Assembly (NCBI RefSeq): GCF_002211105.1 | Contig: NZ_JPUA01000049.1 | Span: 169,704 to 233,703 of the forward strand | Direction: 5' to 3' | From: Halomonas campaniensis | Lineage (GTDB): Bacteria > Pseudomonadota > Gammaproteobacteria > Pseudomonadales > Halomonadaceae | DNA: 64,000 nucleotides | Shown here: piece by piece, positions 26,324 through 35,322 of the stretch | How positions within the stretch are numbered: the first letter of the stretch is position 1 | Layout of the letters: each line of letters opens with the position of its first letter | The notes under the pieces: model-generated | Database searches by the model: none | What the model was told of the DNA's origin: nothing | What the model saw: only the letters and a program-made list of their open reading frames with translations | Program-made: the position numbers and the translations under genes

Positions 26324-27139
26324 ATGCCTGTTTCCACTACACCCCAGGGTCAGCCAGTTTGGCAGCGGCGTACTACCCGCGCTCAATGGCTGCAGTACCT
26401 GGCTTGGCTGGCGGGTGTCAGCCTATTTCTGCTCTGCTGGAAGATGATTTCCGACAACACCATGTGGGTGTTTGTGGAAGATGCCGGCCGCCAGGGCGCC
26501 GACCTAATCAGCCGCATGACCCCACCCAAATGGGGCTACGCCAATGTGCTCTGGAAGCCCATGTGGGACACCATCAATATCGCTATTTTGGGCACCGTGC
26601 TAGGCATTATCATGGCCTTCCCAGTGGCGTTTTTGGCTGCGCGCAACACCACGCCGCATCCGCTGGTACGCAGTGTTGCTTTGATGGTGATTGTTTCATC
26701 GCGCTCCATTAATTCGCTGATTTGGGCGATGCTGCTGGTGACCATTCTCGGCCCAGGCGTGCTGGCGGGGATTATCGCCATTGCCCTGCGCTCCATCGGT
26801 TTTGTGGGCAAGCTGCTTTACGAAGCGATTGAAGAGATACACCCCACCCCCGTTGAGGCGATTAGTGCGACCGGTGCAAGCCGACTGCAGGTAATGAACT
26901 ATGGCGTGCTGCCCCAGGTGATGCCTGCATTTGCCGGGATTAGTGTTTACCGCTGGGACATTAATATTCGCGAGTCGACGGTATTGGGCTTAGTGGGGGC
27001 AGGCGGTATCGGTCTGCAGTTGAATGCCTCGATCAACAGCCTCGCCTGGAATCAGGTTAGCGTCATTTTTATTATGATTTTCGCTACTGTGTTGGTATCC
27101 GAGTGGATCTCTGCGCGGGTTCGTCACGCAATTATTTAA
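26324..27139 (+). CDS. phnE: Second phosphonate-type ABC transporter permease (PhnE family)
   Basis: 271 residues, a paralogue of the preceding gene. The EAA loop is EAISATGASRLQVMNYGVLPQVMPA, and INIRESTVLGLVGAGGIG is a PhnE-type ending. About six membrane segments. It lies 46 bases after the first permease, in the same operon. Confidence 0.9.
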   Translation: MPVSTTPQGQPVWQRRTTRAQWLQYLAWLAGVSLFLLCWKMISDNTMWVFVEDAGRQGADLISRMTPPKWGYANVLWKPMWDTINIAILGTVLGIIMAFPVAFLAARNTTPHPLVRSVALMVIVSSRSINSLIWAMLLVTILGPGVLAGIIAIALRSIGFVGKLLYEAIEEIHPTPVEAISATGASRLQVMNYGVLPQVMPAFAGISVYRWDINIRESTVLGLVGAGGIGLQLNASINSLAWNQVSVIFIMIFATVLVSEWISARVRHAII

Positions 27140-27179
27140 CTGAATTATTTAACTGAGTTTAGCCACTCAGGAGGCGAGT

Positions 27180-27809
27180 ATGCGTTTTCCCGACGCGGAG
27201 ATCACGACGATTGATTTACTGCGCCACGGTGAACCGGTAGGTGGCCGTATGCTGCGCGGCTCCACCGATCACCCGTTGAGTGAAACCGGCTGGCAGCAGG
27301 TGACCGATGCCGTGATGCGGCAGACGATCGACGGGCATTTGCCCTACGATGCGATTGTGACCTCGCCGTTAACGCGCTGCCGCGAGTTTGCCTTGTGGCT
27401 GGGCGAAGAGTTTGATCTGCCCGTTCAGGTGGAGGAGGCTTTTGCCGAGCTGCACTTGGGGCGGTGGGAAGGCAAAACCCACGCCCAGGTGTTTGCCGAA
27501 GAGGGTACCGAGCGAATGAGCGCCTTTTGGTTCGATCCTGCCGCGGTGTCTCCCCCCGGTGGTGAAACCCTGCAAGCCTTTGATACGCGATTGGCCGAGG
27601 CCTGGCAGCCGCTATTAAGCCACCCGCCTGGCAAGCATGTGCTGGTGGTGGCGCACCTGTTTGTCTGCAACGGGCTGCTGCGTCAGGTGATCGAGCAGCC
27701 GCTTTCGCGGGTATTAACAATGGATTTACCCTACGCGGCAATGAGCCGGGTGCGTCATGAGCGCCACGCGCTGGGCGCAACCAGCTTTGTGGAGTGGATC
27801 GGCCGTTAA
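27180..27809 (+). CDS. Histidine phosphatase family protein, linked to the Phn importer
   Basis: 209 residues. The catalytic LRHGEP is at about 14-19 (His16), followed by TSPLTRCREFA, the acidic AELHLGRWEGK and the second histidine in VVAHLFV. This is the branch-1 phosphoglycerate-mutase-like family that includes CobC and phosphonate-linked phosphatases. AGGAGGCG precedes the ATG and it is 40 bases after phnE, so it is probably the last gene of the operon, releasing phosphate from an imported ester. The substrate is unknown. Confidence 0.82.
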   Translation: MRFPDAEITTIDLLRHGEPVGGRMLRGSTDHPLSETGWQQVTDAVMRQTIDGHLPYDAIVTSPLTRCREFALWLGEEFDLPVQVEEAFAELHLGRWEGKTHAQVFAEEGTERMSAFWFDPAAVSPPGGETLQAFDTRLAEAWQPLLSHPPGKHVLVVAHLFVCNGLLRQVIEQPLSRVLTMDLPYAAMSRVRHERHALGATSFVEWIGR

Positions 27810-27874
27810 TCATTGGCGGCTAGGCAGGCTTTGCGCCATCATGAAGGCAAGCGGGTTTATCGGAGTGGTTGTCC

Positions 27875-28387
27875 ATGATATCGGTTCGTCTGTGGCCTCT
27901 ACCTTGCGGGTTGGCGCCATCGGGAAGGGGGCTGCTTACCTGCCTGTTCATACTGATGCTGGCGGGCTGCGCCAGTCGCGACCTGACCCCCATTGAGGCG
28001 CCGCCTAACCGTGCAGGCCTCTCAATGGAGCGTGCGTTGATTCTCTCCCATGCCCAGCAGGCTATTGGCACACCGTATCGTTTTGGGGGGAATACGCCCG
28101 ATGGCCTGGACTGCTCTGGCTTGGTGGAAATGACCTACCGGGCGGCGGGTATTCGCGTTCCGCGTTCCGCCGATGAACAGTTTCGCGTCTTGCCCCAGGT
28201 GAAAACCCCACGCCCTGGCGATCTGCTTTTCTTTGGTGACCGTCGCAAAGCGACCCACGTAGGAATTTATCGTGGCAACGGCCAAATGATTCATGCACCT
28301 GGTAAGGGCCGTGCAGTCGTCAGCGTGCCGTTAGAGATCGATTACTGGCAGGCGCGCTTTTTGGGTGCCGCCAGCCCCGCTCCTTAA
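27875..28387 (+). CDS. NlpC/P60 family lipoprotein peptidase
   Basis: 170 residues. The N-terminus is a lipoprotein signal (CLFILMLAGC, Cys in the lipobox). The NlpC/P60 domain carries the catalytic LDCSGLVEMTYR, HVGIYRG and the third polar residue in IHAPGKG. It should cleave D-glutamyl-diaminopimelate bonds in peptidoglycan at the outer membrane. ATG at 27875 is chosen over TTG at 27869 because GGAG is nine bases before it. Confidence 0.88.
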   Translation: MISVRLWPLPCGLAPSGRGLLTCLFILMLAGCASRDLTPIEAPPNRAGLSMERALILSHAQQAIGTPYRFGGNTPDGLDCSGLVEMTYRAAGIRVPRSADEQFRVLPQVKTPRPGDLLFFGDRRKATHVGIYRGNGQMIHAPGKGRAVVSVPLEIDYWQARFLGAASPAP

Positions 28388-28408
28388 CTTATTTCCTCGT
28401 CAGCCGAT

Positions 28409-28487
28409 AAGGTACTTTGCAGCGCAAAGTACCTTCGCCGCTATAGGGTGTTATTATGACCAGCAGCACTACTGACCTCATAATAAC
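28409..28487. repeat. Two inverted repeats between nlpC and the PAS-GGDEF-EAL gene
   Basis: A perfect 12-bp hairpin AAGGTACTTTGC (28409-28420) / GCAAAGTACCTT (28424-28435) with loop AGC, followed by GTTATTATGA (28450-28459) / TCATAATAAC (28478-28487). The first may end the nlpC transcript although no T run follows. The second, AT-rich with an 18-base centre, could be an operator. Confidence 0.6.
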
Positions 28488-28588
28488 GGCGTTTGTGAAT
28501 AACGGCCTTATATAACAATGCAACGATATAGCAATAGCATTGGCTCTATGCGATAGCTTTATAAAAACGACGAGGAGAGCAAAGACGT

Positions 28589-30394
28589 ATGTATGAATCC
28601 TTGAATTTATCGAAGGAACAGTCTTTGTCTCAACAGTACTCCCAGCCAACACCTTCTCTACCCCGCTCGAACGCAATGTCGGCAGCATCCGGCAGCCAGG
28701 CAGCGTCACCCGCTGAATCGGTATTTTGCTATGCCAACGAAGCGATCATTATTACCGATGCAGAAAACCGGGTAGTGGAGGTGAATCCTGCTTTTTGTGA
28801 GTTAACGGGGATTACGCAGGACGATGTACAGGGCAAAACGCCGGAAGCATTCAGCATTTTACCGCTGGATGATAGCCGCACCACGCGCTTGATGCGTGAA
28901 GAGCTGCAATTGCGTGACCGCAGTAAAAGCCAGGTGAGTTACCGCAGCCACGATGGCCAGTTTTATCCCGGGATGATGTCGATTAATCGCGTGCGCAATG
29001 AGCATGGGGAGATCGATCACCATGTGATTGTGCTGGCGGATCTTTCGGCCATTCCTGCTCATGCCCGTCACCTTAATCGGGAAGTCTATTTTGATGCCCT
29101 AACGGGGTTGCCCAATCTGCAACTGCTGACGCAATTGATTCAAGAGTCCATGCAGCATGCAGAAGCAAAGCAGCTCTCCTTAGCGGTGTGCTCGCTGGAT
29201 ATCGATTTCTTCAAAAATATCAATGACCGTCTTGGCGCCACCGTGGGCGATGCGCTGCTCTCATCTTTTTCCCAGCGTATAAGTCATCTGCTGTTTGGCG
29301 ATGATGTGCTGGCGCGGGTGGGGGGGGACGAGTTTTTGCTGTTACTCCATCATGTCGTAGACGACGATTTTTTTGAGAAGCTGCTAGCCTCTATCCGCCA
29401 GCCGCTGATGATAGAGGGGCAGAGCATCCACCTGACGGCAAGCTTGGGAGTGACGTTCTACCCCAATGACCACGTTCAGGGCGATGTGCTCTTACGGCAT
29501 GCCAATCAGGCGATGTACCGCGCCAAGCAGCGTGGCCGCGATACCTTTCACTTGTTTGATCCAAACCATGACCGCTTGCTGCAGGTGCGCCATGAGCAGC
29601 GGCAGCGTTTTATTGATGCCCTCAATAACCATGAACTGCGCCTCTATTATCAGCCCCAGGTCGATATGCGCAGCGGGCAAGTGGTCGGCCTAGAGGCGCT
29701 GATTCGTTGGCAGCACCCGGAAGAGGGGCTGCTTGCGCCGGGGCAGTTTTTACCTACCATCGATACCACGCCGTTGGAAGTGGAGCTTGGCGAGTGGGTC
29801 ATTGAGCAGGCGCTGCGTCAGTTGACCATATGGCAGGCTCAAGGCATCGCGCTACCCATCAATGTGAATATAAGCCCTACGCATCTGTTAGTGAGCAATT
29901 TTAGTCAGCGGCTGGACGAACTCTTGGCACGTCATCCCAATGTACCGCCAGCGATGCTCAAACTCGAAGTACTGGAGAGTGCGGCGATGCATGATATCCA
30001 GGCCGCACTGCAAAATATGTCGCGCTGCCAGGCACTGGGAGTGAGCTTTGCTATTGATGACTTTGGCACCGGGTTTTCGTCGTTAACCCACCTGCGGCAG
30101 CTGCCGGTCAGCCTGATCAAAATAGACCAGAGTTTTGTCCGCGATATGCTCAGTGATCAAGACGATATGGCGATTGTGGAGAGCGTCATTTACATGGCGA
30201 ATCGCTTTAAGCGGCCCATGCTGGCGGAGGGTGTAGAAACCTTAGAGCATGCCAAAGCCTTGATGGCGCTAGGCTGTGAATTAGCCCAAGGCTACGGGAT
30301 TGCTCGGCCAATGCCCGCCGAGTCGCTGCCTACCTGGTTGGCGAATTGGCCCAGCCGTGAAGAGTGGAACTCTCTCGCAGAGGCGAACCCTTAA
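28589..30394 (+). CDS. PAS-GGDEF-EAL c-di-GMP protein
   Basis: 601 residues. PAS at about 45-155 (YANEAIIITDAENRVVEVNPAFCELTG), GGDEF at 165-320 with VGGDEFLLLL, EAL at 340-590 with LEALIRW, NVNISPT, LEVLES, IDDFGTGFSS, IKIDQSF, LAEGVE and LAQGYG. Both sites look complete, so it could make and break c-di-GMP. There is no membrane segment. GAGGAG lies about 12 bases before the ATG. Its stop overlaps the convergent gene by four bases. Confidence 0.9.
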   Translation: MYESLNLSKEQSLSQQYSQPTPSLPRSNAMSAASGSQAASPAESVFCYANEAIIITDAENRVVEVNPAFCELTGITQDDVQGKTPEAFSILPLDDSRTTRLMREELQLRDRSKSQVSYRSHDGQFYPGMMSINRVRNEHGEIDHHVIVLADLSAIPAHARHLNREVYFDALTGLPNLQLLTQLIQESMQHAEAKQLSLAVCSLDIDFFKNINDRLGATVGDALLSSFSQRISHLLFGDDVLARVGGDEFLLLLHHVVDDDFFEKLLASIRQPLMIEGQSIHLTASLGVTFYPNDHVQGDVLLRHANQAMYRAKQRGRDTFHLFDPNHDRLLQVRHEQRQRFIDALNNHELRLYYQPQVDMRSGQVVGLEALIRWQHPEEGLLAPGQFLPTIDTTPLEVELGEWVIEQALRQLTIWQAQGIALPINVNISPTHLLVSNFSQRLDELLARHPNVPPAMLKLEVLESAAMHDIQAALQNMSRCQALGVSFAIDDFGTGFSSLTHLRQLPVSLIKIDQSFVRDMLSDQDDMAIVESVIYMANRFKRPMLAEGVETLEHAKALMALGCELAQGYGIARPMPAESLPTWLANWPSREEWNSLAEANP

Positions 30395-31044
30395 GCGGCT
30401 AGCTCGTCAGCGGCTGATTCATCCGCGGAGGGTGTGTCGGAGGGCGTCGCAGTGGAGGATGTCGCTGCGGCGCCGTCGCTGCGGGCTTGGTTCATTTCAC
30501 TGCGCTGCATGGAAGCTTCAAGCTTGGCTTCCAACAGATATTGACGCGCTTGGGCAGCCACTTGGTAATCGGTAGGGGACGGGTCGGCAGGTGCCATGGC
30601 CGCGGCGATCACGGTCTGCATTTTTTCGATCGTCGCTTGGGGGTCATTGGGTACCGGGCCATAATCGATCGGCACTTCGCCTGCTACCGCGTAGCGTTTG
30701 CCATCGGGGCCAACTTCATATTCATAGCTGGCGCCGCCCGCATAGGCACCGCCCACTGTTTGGTGGGCCATCTCATGCTGGCGTACTTCGCGATCAGTCT
30801 GTTTGAGCTGTTCGAGTAGCTGAATCTCTTCCGGCGCCATGGGCGTGCCGTCTGCCCGTTTGGGGCCAGCCTCGGCGCTGACGCTCTCTTCGCTAGTGCT
30901 AGTCGTTTTAGGGTCGTCGGTAGACGCCGTATCTTCTTCAAGTGCACGGCCTTTGGCGGTTTGCTCAACGCGCGGGGACATTGTATTCGCTGAAGGATAT
31001 GTCCAGGCAGCGTGGGAAACGGTGCTAATGGAAGAAACGGCCAT
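30391..31044 (-). CDS. SprA-related putative metalloprotease (CJM1_0395-like)
   Basis: 217 residues. The core is VRQHEMAHQTVGG, an HExxH-type zinc motif, followed by SYEYEVGPDGKRYAVAGEVPIDYGPVP and a DPSPTDYQVAAQAR segment typical of the SprA-related family. Both ends are low-complexity Ser/Thr/Ala/Glu tails, and there is no signal peptide. The role is not established; no substrate is evident here. Confidence 0.8.
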   Translation of the reverse strand: MAVSSISTVSHAAWTYPSANTMSPRVEQTAKGRALEEDTASTDDPKTTSTSEESVSAEAGPKRADGTPMAPEEIQLLEQLKQTDREVRQHEMAHQTVGGAYAGGASYEYEVGPDGKRYAVAGEVPIDYGPVPNDPQATIEKMQTVIAAAMAPADPSPTDYQVAAQARQYLLEAKLEASMQRSEMNQARSDGAAATSSTATPSDTPSADESAADELAA

Positions 31045-31186
31045 AGGTCATTACCGACTAAGTACGAGTTGGGATACCATGAAGTATTAGCGAGCGATAC
31101 CGACAGTGCAAGTTTTGCAGTACGTTTTCGCAGTGCTATGCCAACACTTTTCCGACATGATGCCAGTCTTATCTTATGTAAGCCCT

Positions 31187-31408
31187 ATGCAAACCATTGA
31201 TGTGGTTATTAATCTTAATTATGATGAGTGTTTGGCCCATTACGAGGGGCGTATTGCCAATGTGCGTGCCCGCAGCATTGATGGCCGCTGGGTGATATTT
31301 CCTGCCGAAGCGATTCGTCGAATAGTGAGTCGTGACGGCGTGCGCGGTATCTACCGATTAAGTTTTACTGAGCAGGGCCGATTTATCAGCATTAAGCCCC
31401 TTAACTAG
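31187..31408 (+). CDS. DUF2835 family small protein
   Basis: 73 residues from the ATG at 31187. The pattern INLNYDECLAHYEG...VRARSIDGRWVIFPAEAIRRIVSRDGVRG is that of DUF2835, a small conserved gammaproteobacterial family of unknown function. An upstream in-frame ATG at 31106 would add 27 residues without family similarity. No strong ribosome site. Confidence 0.75.
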   Translation: MQTIDVVINLNYDECLAHYEGRIANVRARSIDGRWVIFPAEAIRRIVSRDGVRGIYRLSFTEQGRFISIKPLN

Positions 31409-31422
31409 ACGTTGACTTGCCT

Positions 31423-31830
31423 ATGCACCGCCATGGAACACCGATCACCTTAAATGACCTCATTTATTCCATTATTCCCAATTTAAACAGTGCTGAGAAG
31501 TTAGTTTTCGCTACGCTAGAGAGCCTGATTGAAACTGCTTCAAACCCTCTGGACATCCTTAAACGCACCGATCAACGTCAGGCGTTTGGTCTGGAAGTTC
31601 ATCGTATACGCATCAACCTGGAACACCTGCTCGACCGTTACCGAACAGAGCTAGAAGCCGTACTACGCAGCGAAGGTGAGTATACCGGCCCGGTCGTCGA
31701 CCCCGACCCTCAAGAAGCCGATGCTATTCGTAGTGCTGTGGATATCTATATTCATGTATGTGCTTTTCAACGCGGCGAGCGTCCCAACCCAATACCAGGG
31801 CGTGAATCTACGCTGCGCAAACTGTCATAA
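31423..31830 (+). CDS. Hypothetical protein
   Basis: 135 residues from ATG at 31423; a TTG at 31417 would add two. No family recognised. It looks mostly helical and soluble, with a leucine-rich middle (INLEHLLDRYRTELEAVLR) and no membrane segment or signal peptide. It follows the DUF2835 gene by 14 bases, so the two are probably co-transcribed. Confidence 0.6.
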   Translation: MHRHGTPITLNDLIYSIIPNLNSAEKLVFATLESLIETASNPLDILKRTDQRQAFGLEVHRIRINLEHLLDRYRTELEAVLRSEGEYTGPVVDPDPQEADAIRSAVDIYIHVCAFQRGERPNPIPGRESTLRKLS

Positions 31831-31959
31831 GAGTAACATTCGCAGCATGGCATCAACATTGCTTGTATAATGTGGCCATTCTGGCTTTCAGGGTTACCCC
31901 CTTGAAAGCAAACAGCCTGCCTACCCGGCGCTGGCTGTGGACACATTAGGAGATATACC

Positions 31960-32535
31960 ATGTCTGCCTCACCTGTCACATTGATGGTGGCTCGTCGCGT
32001 TGAGCACGGCCGCTACGCTGATTTTAATCGTTGGCTTAATGAAGGGCGCGAATTGGCGGCCGATTTTGCAGGCTACCTCGGCTCCGGCGTATTGGCGCCA
32101 CCGGCTGACGACGATGAATACCAGATCATATTCCGCTTTAGCAGCAGCGAAACCTTAGCCGCTTGGGAACACTCCGCCTCACGCCATGCTTGGTTGGCGC
32201 GCGGCAAAGGCTTATATGAAGCACCTCACGAGCACCGGGCCACCGGGTTGGATGCGTGGTTTCAAACCGGTAGCAGCGCACCGCCGCGCTGGAAGCAGGC
32301 CGTGGCGGTATGGCTGGCGTTCTTTCCTATCTCGCTGATCTTTCAATTTGTGTTCGGCGGCGTTTTGGCCGATTGGACACTGGTGCCGCGGGTAGTAGTG
32401 AGCACTCTAATGCTCACGCCTGTGATGGTGTTTGTGTTTATTCCACTCTCTATGCGTTTATTAGCGCCCTGGCTGCAGGGGAAGTGGTCCCCGCTGGATC
32501 TGCTGGCGCGGTGGCGTCACGCACACCGATCATAA
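31960..32535 (+). CDS. Antibiotic-biosynthesis-monooxygenase-like domain with membrane tail
   Basis: 191 residues. Residues 5-100 resemble an ABM dimeric alpha/beta-barrel (VARRVEHGRYADFNRWLNEG, IIFRFSSSETLAAWEHS). Two hydrophobic segments follow at about 112-132 and 144-164, so this barrel is tethered to the membrane. AGGAGA precedes the ATG. The family includes monooxygenases but also proteins of unknown role. Confidence 0.75.
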   Translation: MSASPVTLMVARRVEHGRYADFNRWLNEGRELAADFAGYLGSGVLAPPADDDEYQIIFRFSSSETLAAWEHSASRHAWLARGKGLYEAPHEHRATGLDAWFQTGSSAPPRWKQAVAVWLAFFPISLIFQFVFGGVLADWTLVPRVVVSTLMLTPVMVFVFIPLSMRLLAPWLQGKWSPLDLLARWRHAHRS

Positions 32536-32715
32536 CGTAACTGATTAATAAACTTGCTTTGTTCACGCCTCCATAGCGATCCACGCTGCGTTGATACTAT
32601 TGATACTATTGATCCTATGATGATGGGCTTTATGGTACTAAGCTAAATATGCCTATAGAAAAGGATAAGTGACGCCAGTGCAATGCTGACGTACAACTCA
32701 GCCCATGGAGTGTTT

Positions 32716-33387
32716 ATGATTCACGTTCACCATCTGGAAAAGTCTCGTTCGCACCGTATCCTATGGCTACTTGAAGCCCTTGAGCTGGACTATGAATTGG
32801 TGGTTTACCAACGCGATGGCAAAACACAGCAAGCGCCAGACTCGCTGAAAAAAATCCATCCACTGGGTAAATCGCCTGTGATTACCGATGGTGATTTCAC
32901 CGTGGCTGAGTCGGGAGCGATCATTGATTACCTTCTGCAACGCTACGGACAGGGCCGCTGCCAACCCTCGTCGGATGATATGCCTGAGTGGGTGGATTAC
33001 CGCTACTGGTTGCACTATGCCGAAGGGTCACTCATGCCGCTGCTGGTAATGCAACTGGTGTTTAGCCAAATACCCAAACAGTCACCCTGGCTGATTAAGC
33101 CACTGGCCAAGGGGATCAGCGATACAGTAAGTAAGCGCTTCCTCGCGCCGCAGCTTAAACAGCACCTGAGCTTTATTAACCAATACCTGTTGGCGCAGGG
33201 TAATTTTGCCGGGCCGTGGCCCAGCGGCGCCGATATGCAAATGAGCTTTCCGCTCCAGGCAGTGGCCGCCGTACAGTCACTGGAACAGTATCCTGCCATA
33301 GCCGCTTTTGTGTCACGCATTGAGCAAGACGCCGCTTGGCAACGGGTGGTAGAGCGGGCAGGCCCGCTTACCATGCCTGGTCAGTGA
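32716..33387 (+). CDS. Glutathione S-transferase
   Basis: 223 residues from ATG at 32716 (GGAG six bases upstream); an in-frame ATG at 32683 is less likely. The thioredoxin-like N-domain has HHLEKSRSHRILWLLEALELDYEL, GKSPVITDGD and the glutathione-binding AESGAIIDYLL; a helical C-domain follows. It conjugates glutathione to electrophiles or acts as a peroxidase; the substrate is unknown. The next gene starts nine bases after its stop. Confidence 0.9.
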   Translation: MIHVHHLEKSRSHRILWLLEALELDYELVVYQRDGKTQQAPDSLKKIHPLGKSPVITDGDFTVAESGAIIDYLLQRYGQGRCQPSSDDMPEWVDYRYWLHYAEGSLMPLLVMQLVFSQIPKQSPWLIKPLAKGISDTVSKRFLAPQLKQHLSFINQYLLAQGNFAGPWPSGADMQMSFPLQAVAAVQSLEQYPAIAAFVSRIEQDAAWQRVVERAGPLTMPGQ

Positions 33388-33396
33388 ACAGTCGCT

Positions 33397-35235
33397 ATGT
33401 ACTATTTCGCCTCGTCTGCCGCTCTTCCGGTGGAGCTGCTACGCAGCATTGACGACTACCTGGGGCGATGGGGTATCGCCTTGCTGCTTGTTTTTCTCCT
33501 TTTGGCGCTGCTGGGCAATCTGTTGCTCAAGCGGCGTATGCAGTATAACCGGGCGCTCCTGCAAACCAATAAAGAGATGCTGGCGACCATTCTGGATAGC
33601 GTCGATGCGTTTATTTATATCAAATCTCCTACCTTAGAGTACCAATACGTTAATCGCCGCATCAGCGAGCTATTTGGCCTGCCCGCCGACAAAATTATCG
33701 GTAAGCGCGATGAGGCCTTTTTTGATGCCGGAAGCGCCGCTGAAATCAAGCAAGTCGATCGCAACGTATTGGCGTCAGGTAAAAAAGTGACGGTAGAGGA
33801 GAGCAATGTCTTGCAAGGCGAAAGCCGGGTAAGAACTTTCTTATCAATTAAAATGCCGCTTTCCATGTCGCCCGGTACAGCCCCTTGCCTGTGCGGTATA
33901 TCGACCGAACTGACTGACTACCTGGAAATGCAGTCGCGCACTCACTACCTGGCCTTCTATGACTCGCTAACCGGGCTACCCAATCGGCGGCTGCTGATGG
34001 ATTCCTTAACGGCCGCTATTGCCCATGAAGAGTGGGCGGCATCCTATAGCGCGGTAATGGTCATTGATCTGGATAACTTTCGCTTAGTGAATGACATTCA
34101 GGGCCATGACAGTGGCGATCAGCTATTGATTAGCGTTGCCGAACAGTTGCGCCAGCGGCTTGACGCAGAGGAAACGCTGGCTCGCTTTAGTAGCGATGAG
34201 TTTGTGGTGCTGATCAATAATCTGGGCGAGCAACAGGCGAACGCTGCGCTAAAAGCCGAGCGTGTGGCGCGCCAACTATTAGAGACGATTGCGCAATTAA
34301 GAAACAGCCATTCGTTGCCGATCAGTGCCAGTATTGGTATTTCACTGTTCACGGGAGGAGGTGAGCACAGTATGGATAGCGTGCTGCAGCAGGCTGATAT
34401 GGCGTTGCAGCAGGCGAAAAGCGCGGGCGGTAATGGGCTGTGCTTTTTTAATACCGATATGCAAACCAGCGTGCTGGAAAGAGCGAGCTTAGAAGCCGAC
34501 CTGCATAAGGCGCTCGAGCGCAACGAGCTGGCGCTGCATTACCAGGTGCAGGTTGACCATCAGGGCGTCACCATCGGCGTAGAAGCCTTACTGCGCTGGT
34601 TTCACCCTCAGCGCGGCTGGGTATCGCCCGCGACGTTTATTCCGCTTGCGGAGGAGAATCGGCTGATTGTGCCGATCGGTTATTGGGTAATGCGCTCCGC
34701 CTGCGAACAGCTGGCGAAGTGGTCGCGCCAAGCCGCCTATGCGCCGTTAAGTATCTCCGTCAATGTAAGTTCAGTGCAGTTTCAGCAGCCGGAGTTCGTG
34801 CGTGATGTTGAAGCACTGTTGGCTGAAACCCAGGCGCCACCGAGCCGCCTGGTGCTCGAAGTCACCGAGAGCCTGTTGATGCAAGAGCCGGTGAGAGTCC
34901 GCAACACGATGTTGCAACTGCGGGCCAAGGGGATTCGTTTTGCATTGGATGACTTTGGCACGGGCTACTCATCGCTGAGTTATCTGAAGCGATTGCCGCT
35001 GGACGAGTTAAAAATTGATCAATCGTTTATTCACGAGCTGCTTACCGATAAGACAGACGCCGCAATTGTCGATACCACGATTCTGCTTGCGGTGAGCTTG
35101 GGCCTGACCGTGGTCGCGGAAGGGGTGGAGAAAAAAGAGCAGCTTGACTGGCTAAGAGGCCACGGCTGCTATCGCTATCAAGGCTATCTATTTGGCCGCC
35201 CGACCCCGATTGAGTATCTGTTCGAGACCTATTAA
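33397..35235 (+). CDS. Membrane-anchored PAS-(degenerate GGDEF)-EAL protein
   Basis: 612 residues. One membrane segment at about 24-46 (WGIALLLVFLLLALLGNLLL), PAS at 60-175, GGDEF-fold at 185-345 and EAL at 360-610. The cyclase signature reads FSSDEFVVL: the two glycines that bind GTP are serines, so synthesis is unlikely. The EAL side is intact (GVEALLRW, SVNVSS, LEVTES, LDDFGTGYSS, LKIDQSF, AEGVE, RYQGYLFGRP). It should act as a c-di-GMP phosphodiesterase gated by PAS and the silent GGDEF. Confidence 0.9.
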   Translation: MYYFASSAALPVELLRSIDDYLGRWGIALLLVFLLLALLGNLLLKRRMQYNRALLQTNKEMLATILDSVDAFIYIKSPTLEYQYVNRRISELFGLPADKIIGKRDEAFFDAGSAAEIKQVDRNVLASGKKVTVEESNVLQGESRVRTFLSIKMPLSMSPGTAPCLCGISTELTDYLEMQSRTHYLAFYDSLTGLPNRRLLMDSLTAAIAHEEWAASYSAVMVIDLDNFRLVNDIQGHDSGDQLLISVAEQLRQRLDAEETLARFSSDEFVVLINNLGEQQANAALKAERVARQLLETIAQLRNSHSLPISASIGISLFTGGGEHSMDSVLQQADMALQQAKSAGGNGLCFFNTDMQTSVLERASLEADLHKALERNELALHYQVQVDHQGVTIGVEALLRWFHPQRGWVSPATFIPLAEENRLIVPIGYWVMRSACEQLAKWSRQAAYAPLSISVNVSSVQFQQPEFVRDVEALLAETQAPPSRLVLEVTESLLMQEPVRVRNTMLQLRAKGIRFALDDFGTGYSSLSYLKRLPLDELKIDQSFIHELLTDKTDAAIVDTTILLAVSLGLTVVAEGVEKKEQLDWLRGHGCYRYQGYLFGRPTPIEYLFETY

Positions 35236-35250
35236 GGGTTTATAGCAAAA

Positions 35251-35276
35251 CCCCTTTCCAGAATGCTGAAAAGGGG
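35251..35276 (-). terminator. Terminator between the EAL gene and nhaD
   Basis: Stem CCCCTTTCCAG (35251-35261) and CTGAAAAGGGG (35266-35276) with one mismatch. On the minus strand it is followed by TTTT; on the plus strand no T run follows. It probably ends nhaD, and may weakly end the plus-strand gene. Confidence 0.6.
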
Positions 35277-35322
35277 CGAGGGTCGTGCTTATCAATGTGT
35301 CTGGCTTAACTGGGCGACTGGC

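Noticed and set aside
28389..28709. Minus-strand open frame across the palindromes at 28.4 kb
   Set aside because: It overlaps the start of a clear PAS-GGDEF-EAL gene and has no start signal or domain.
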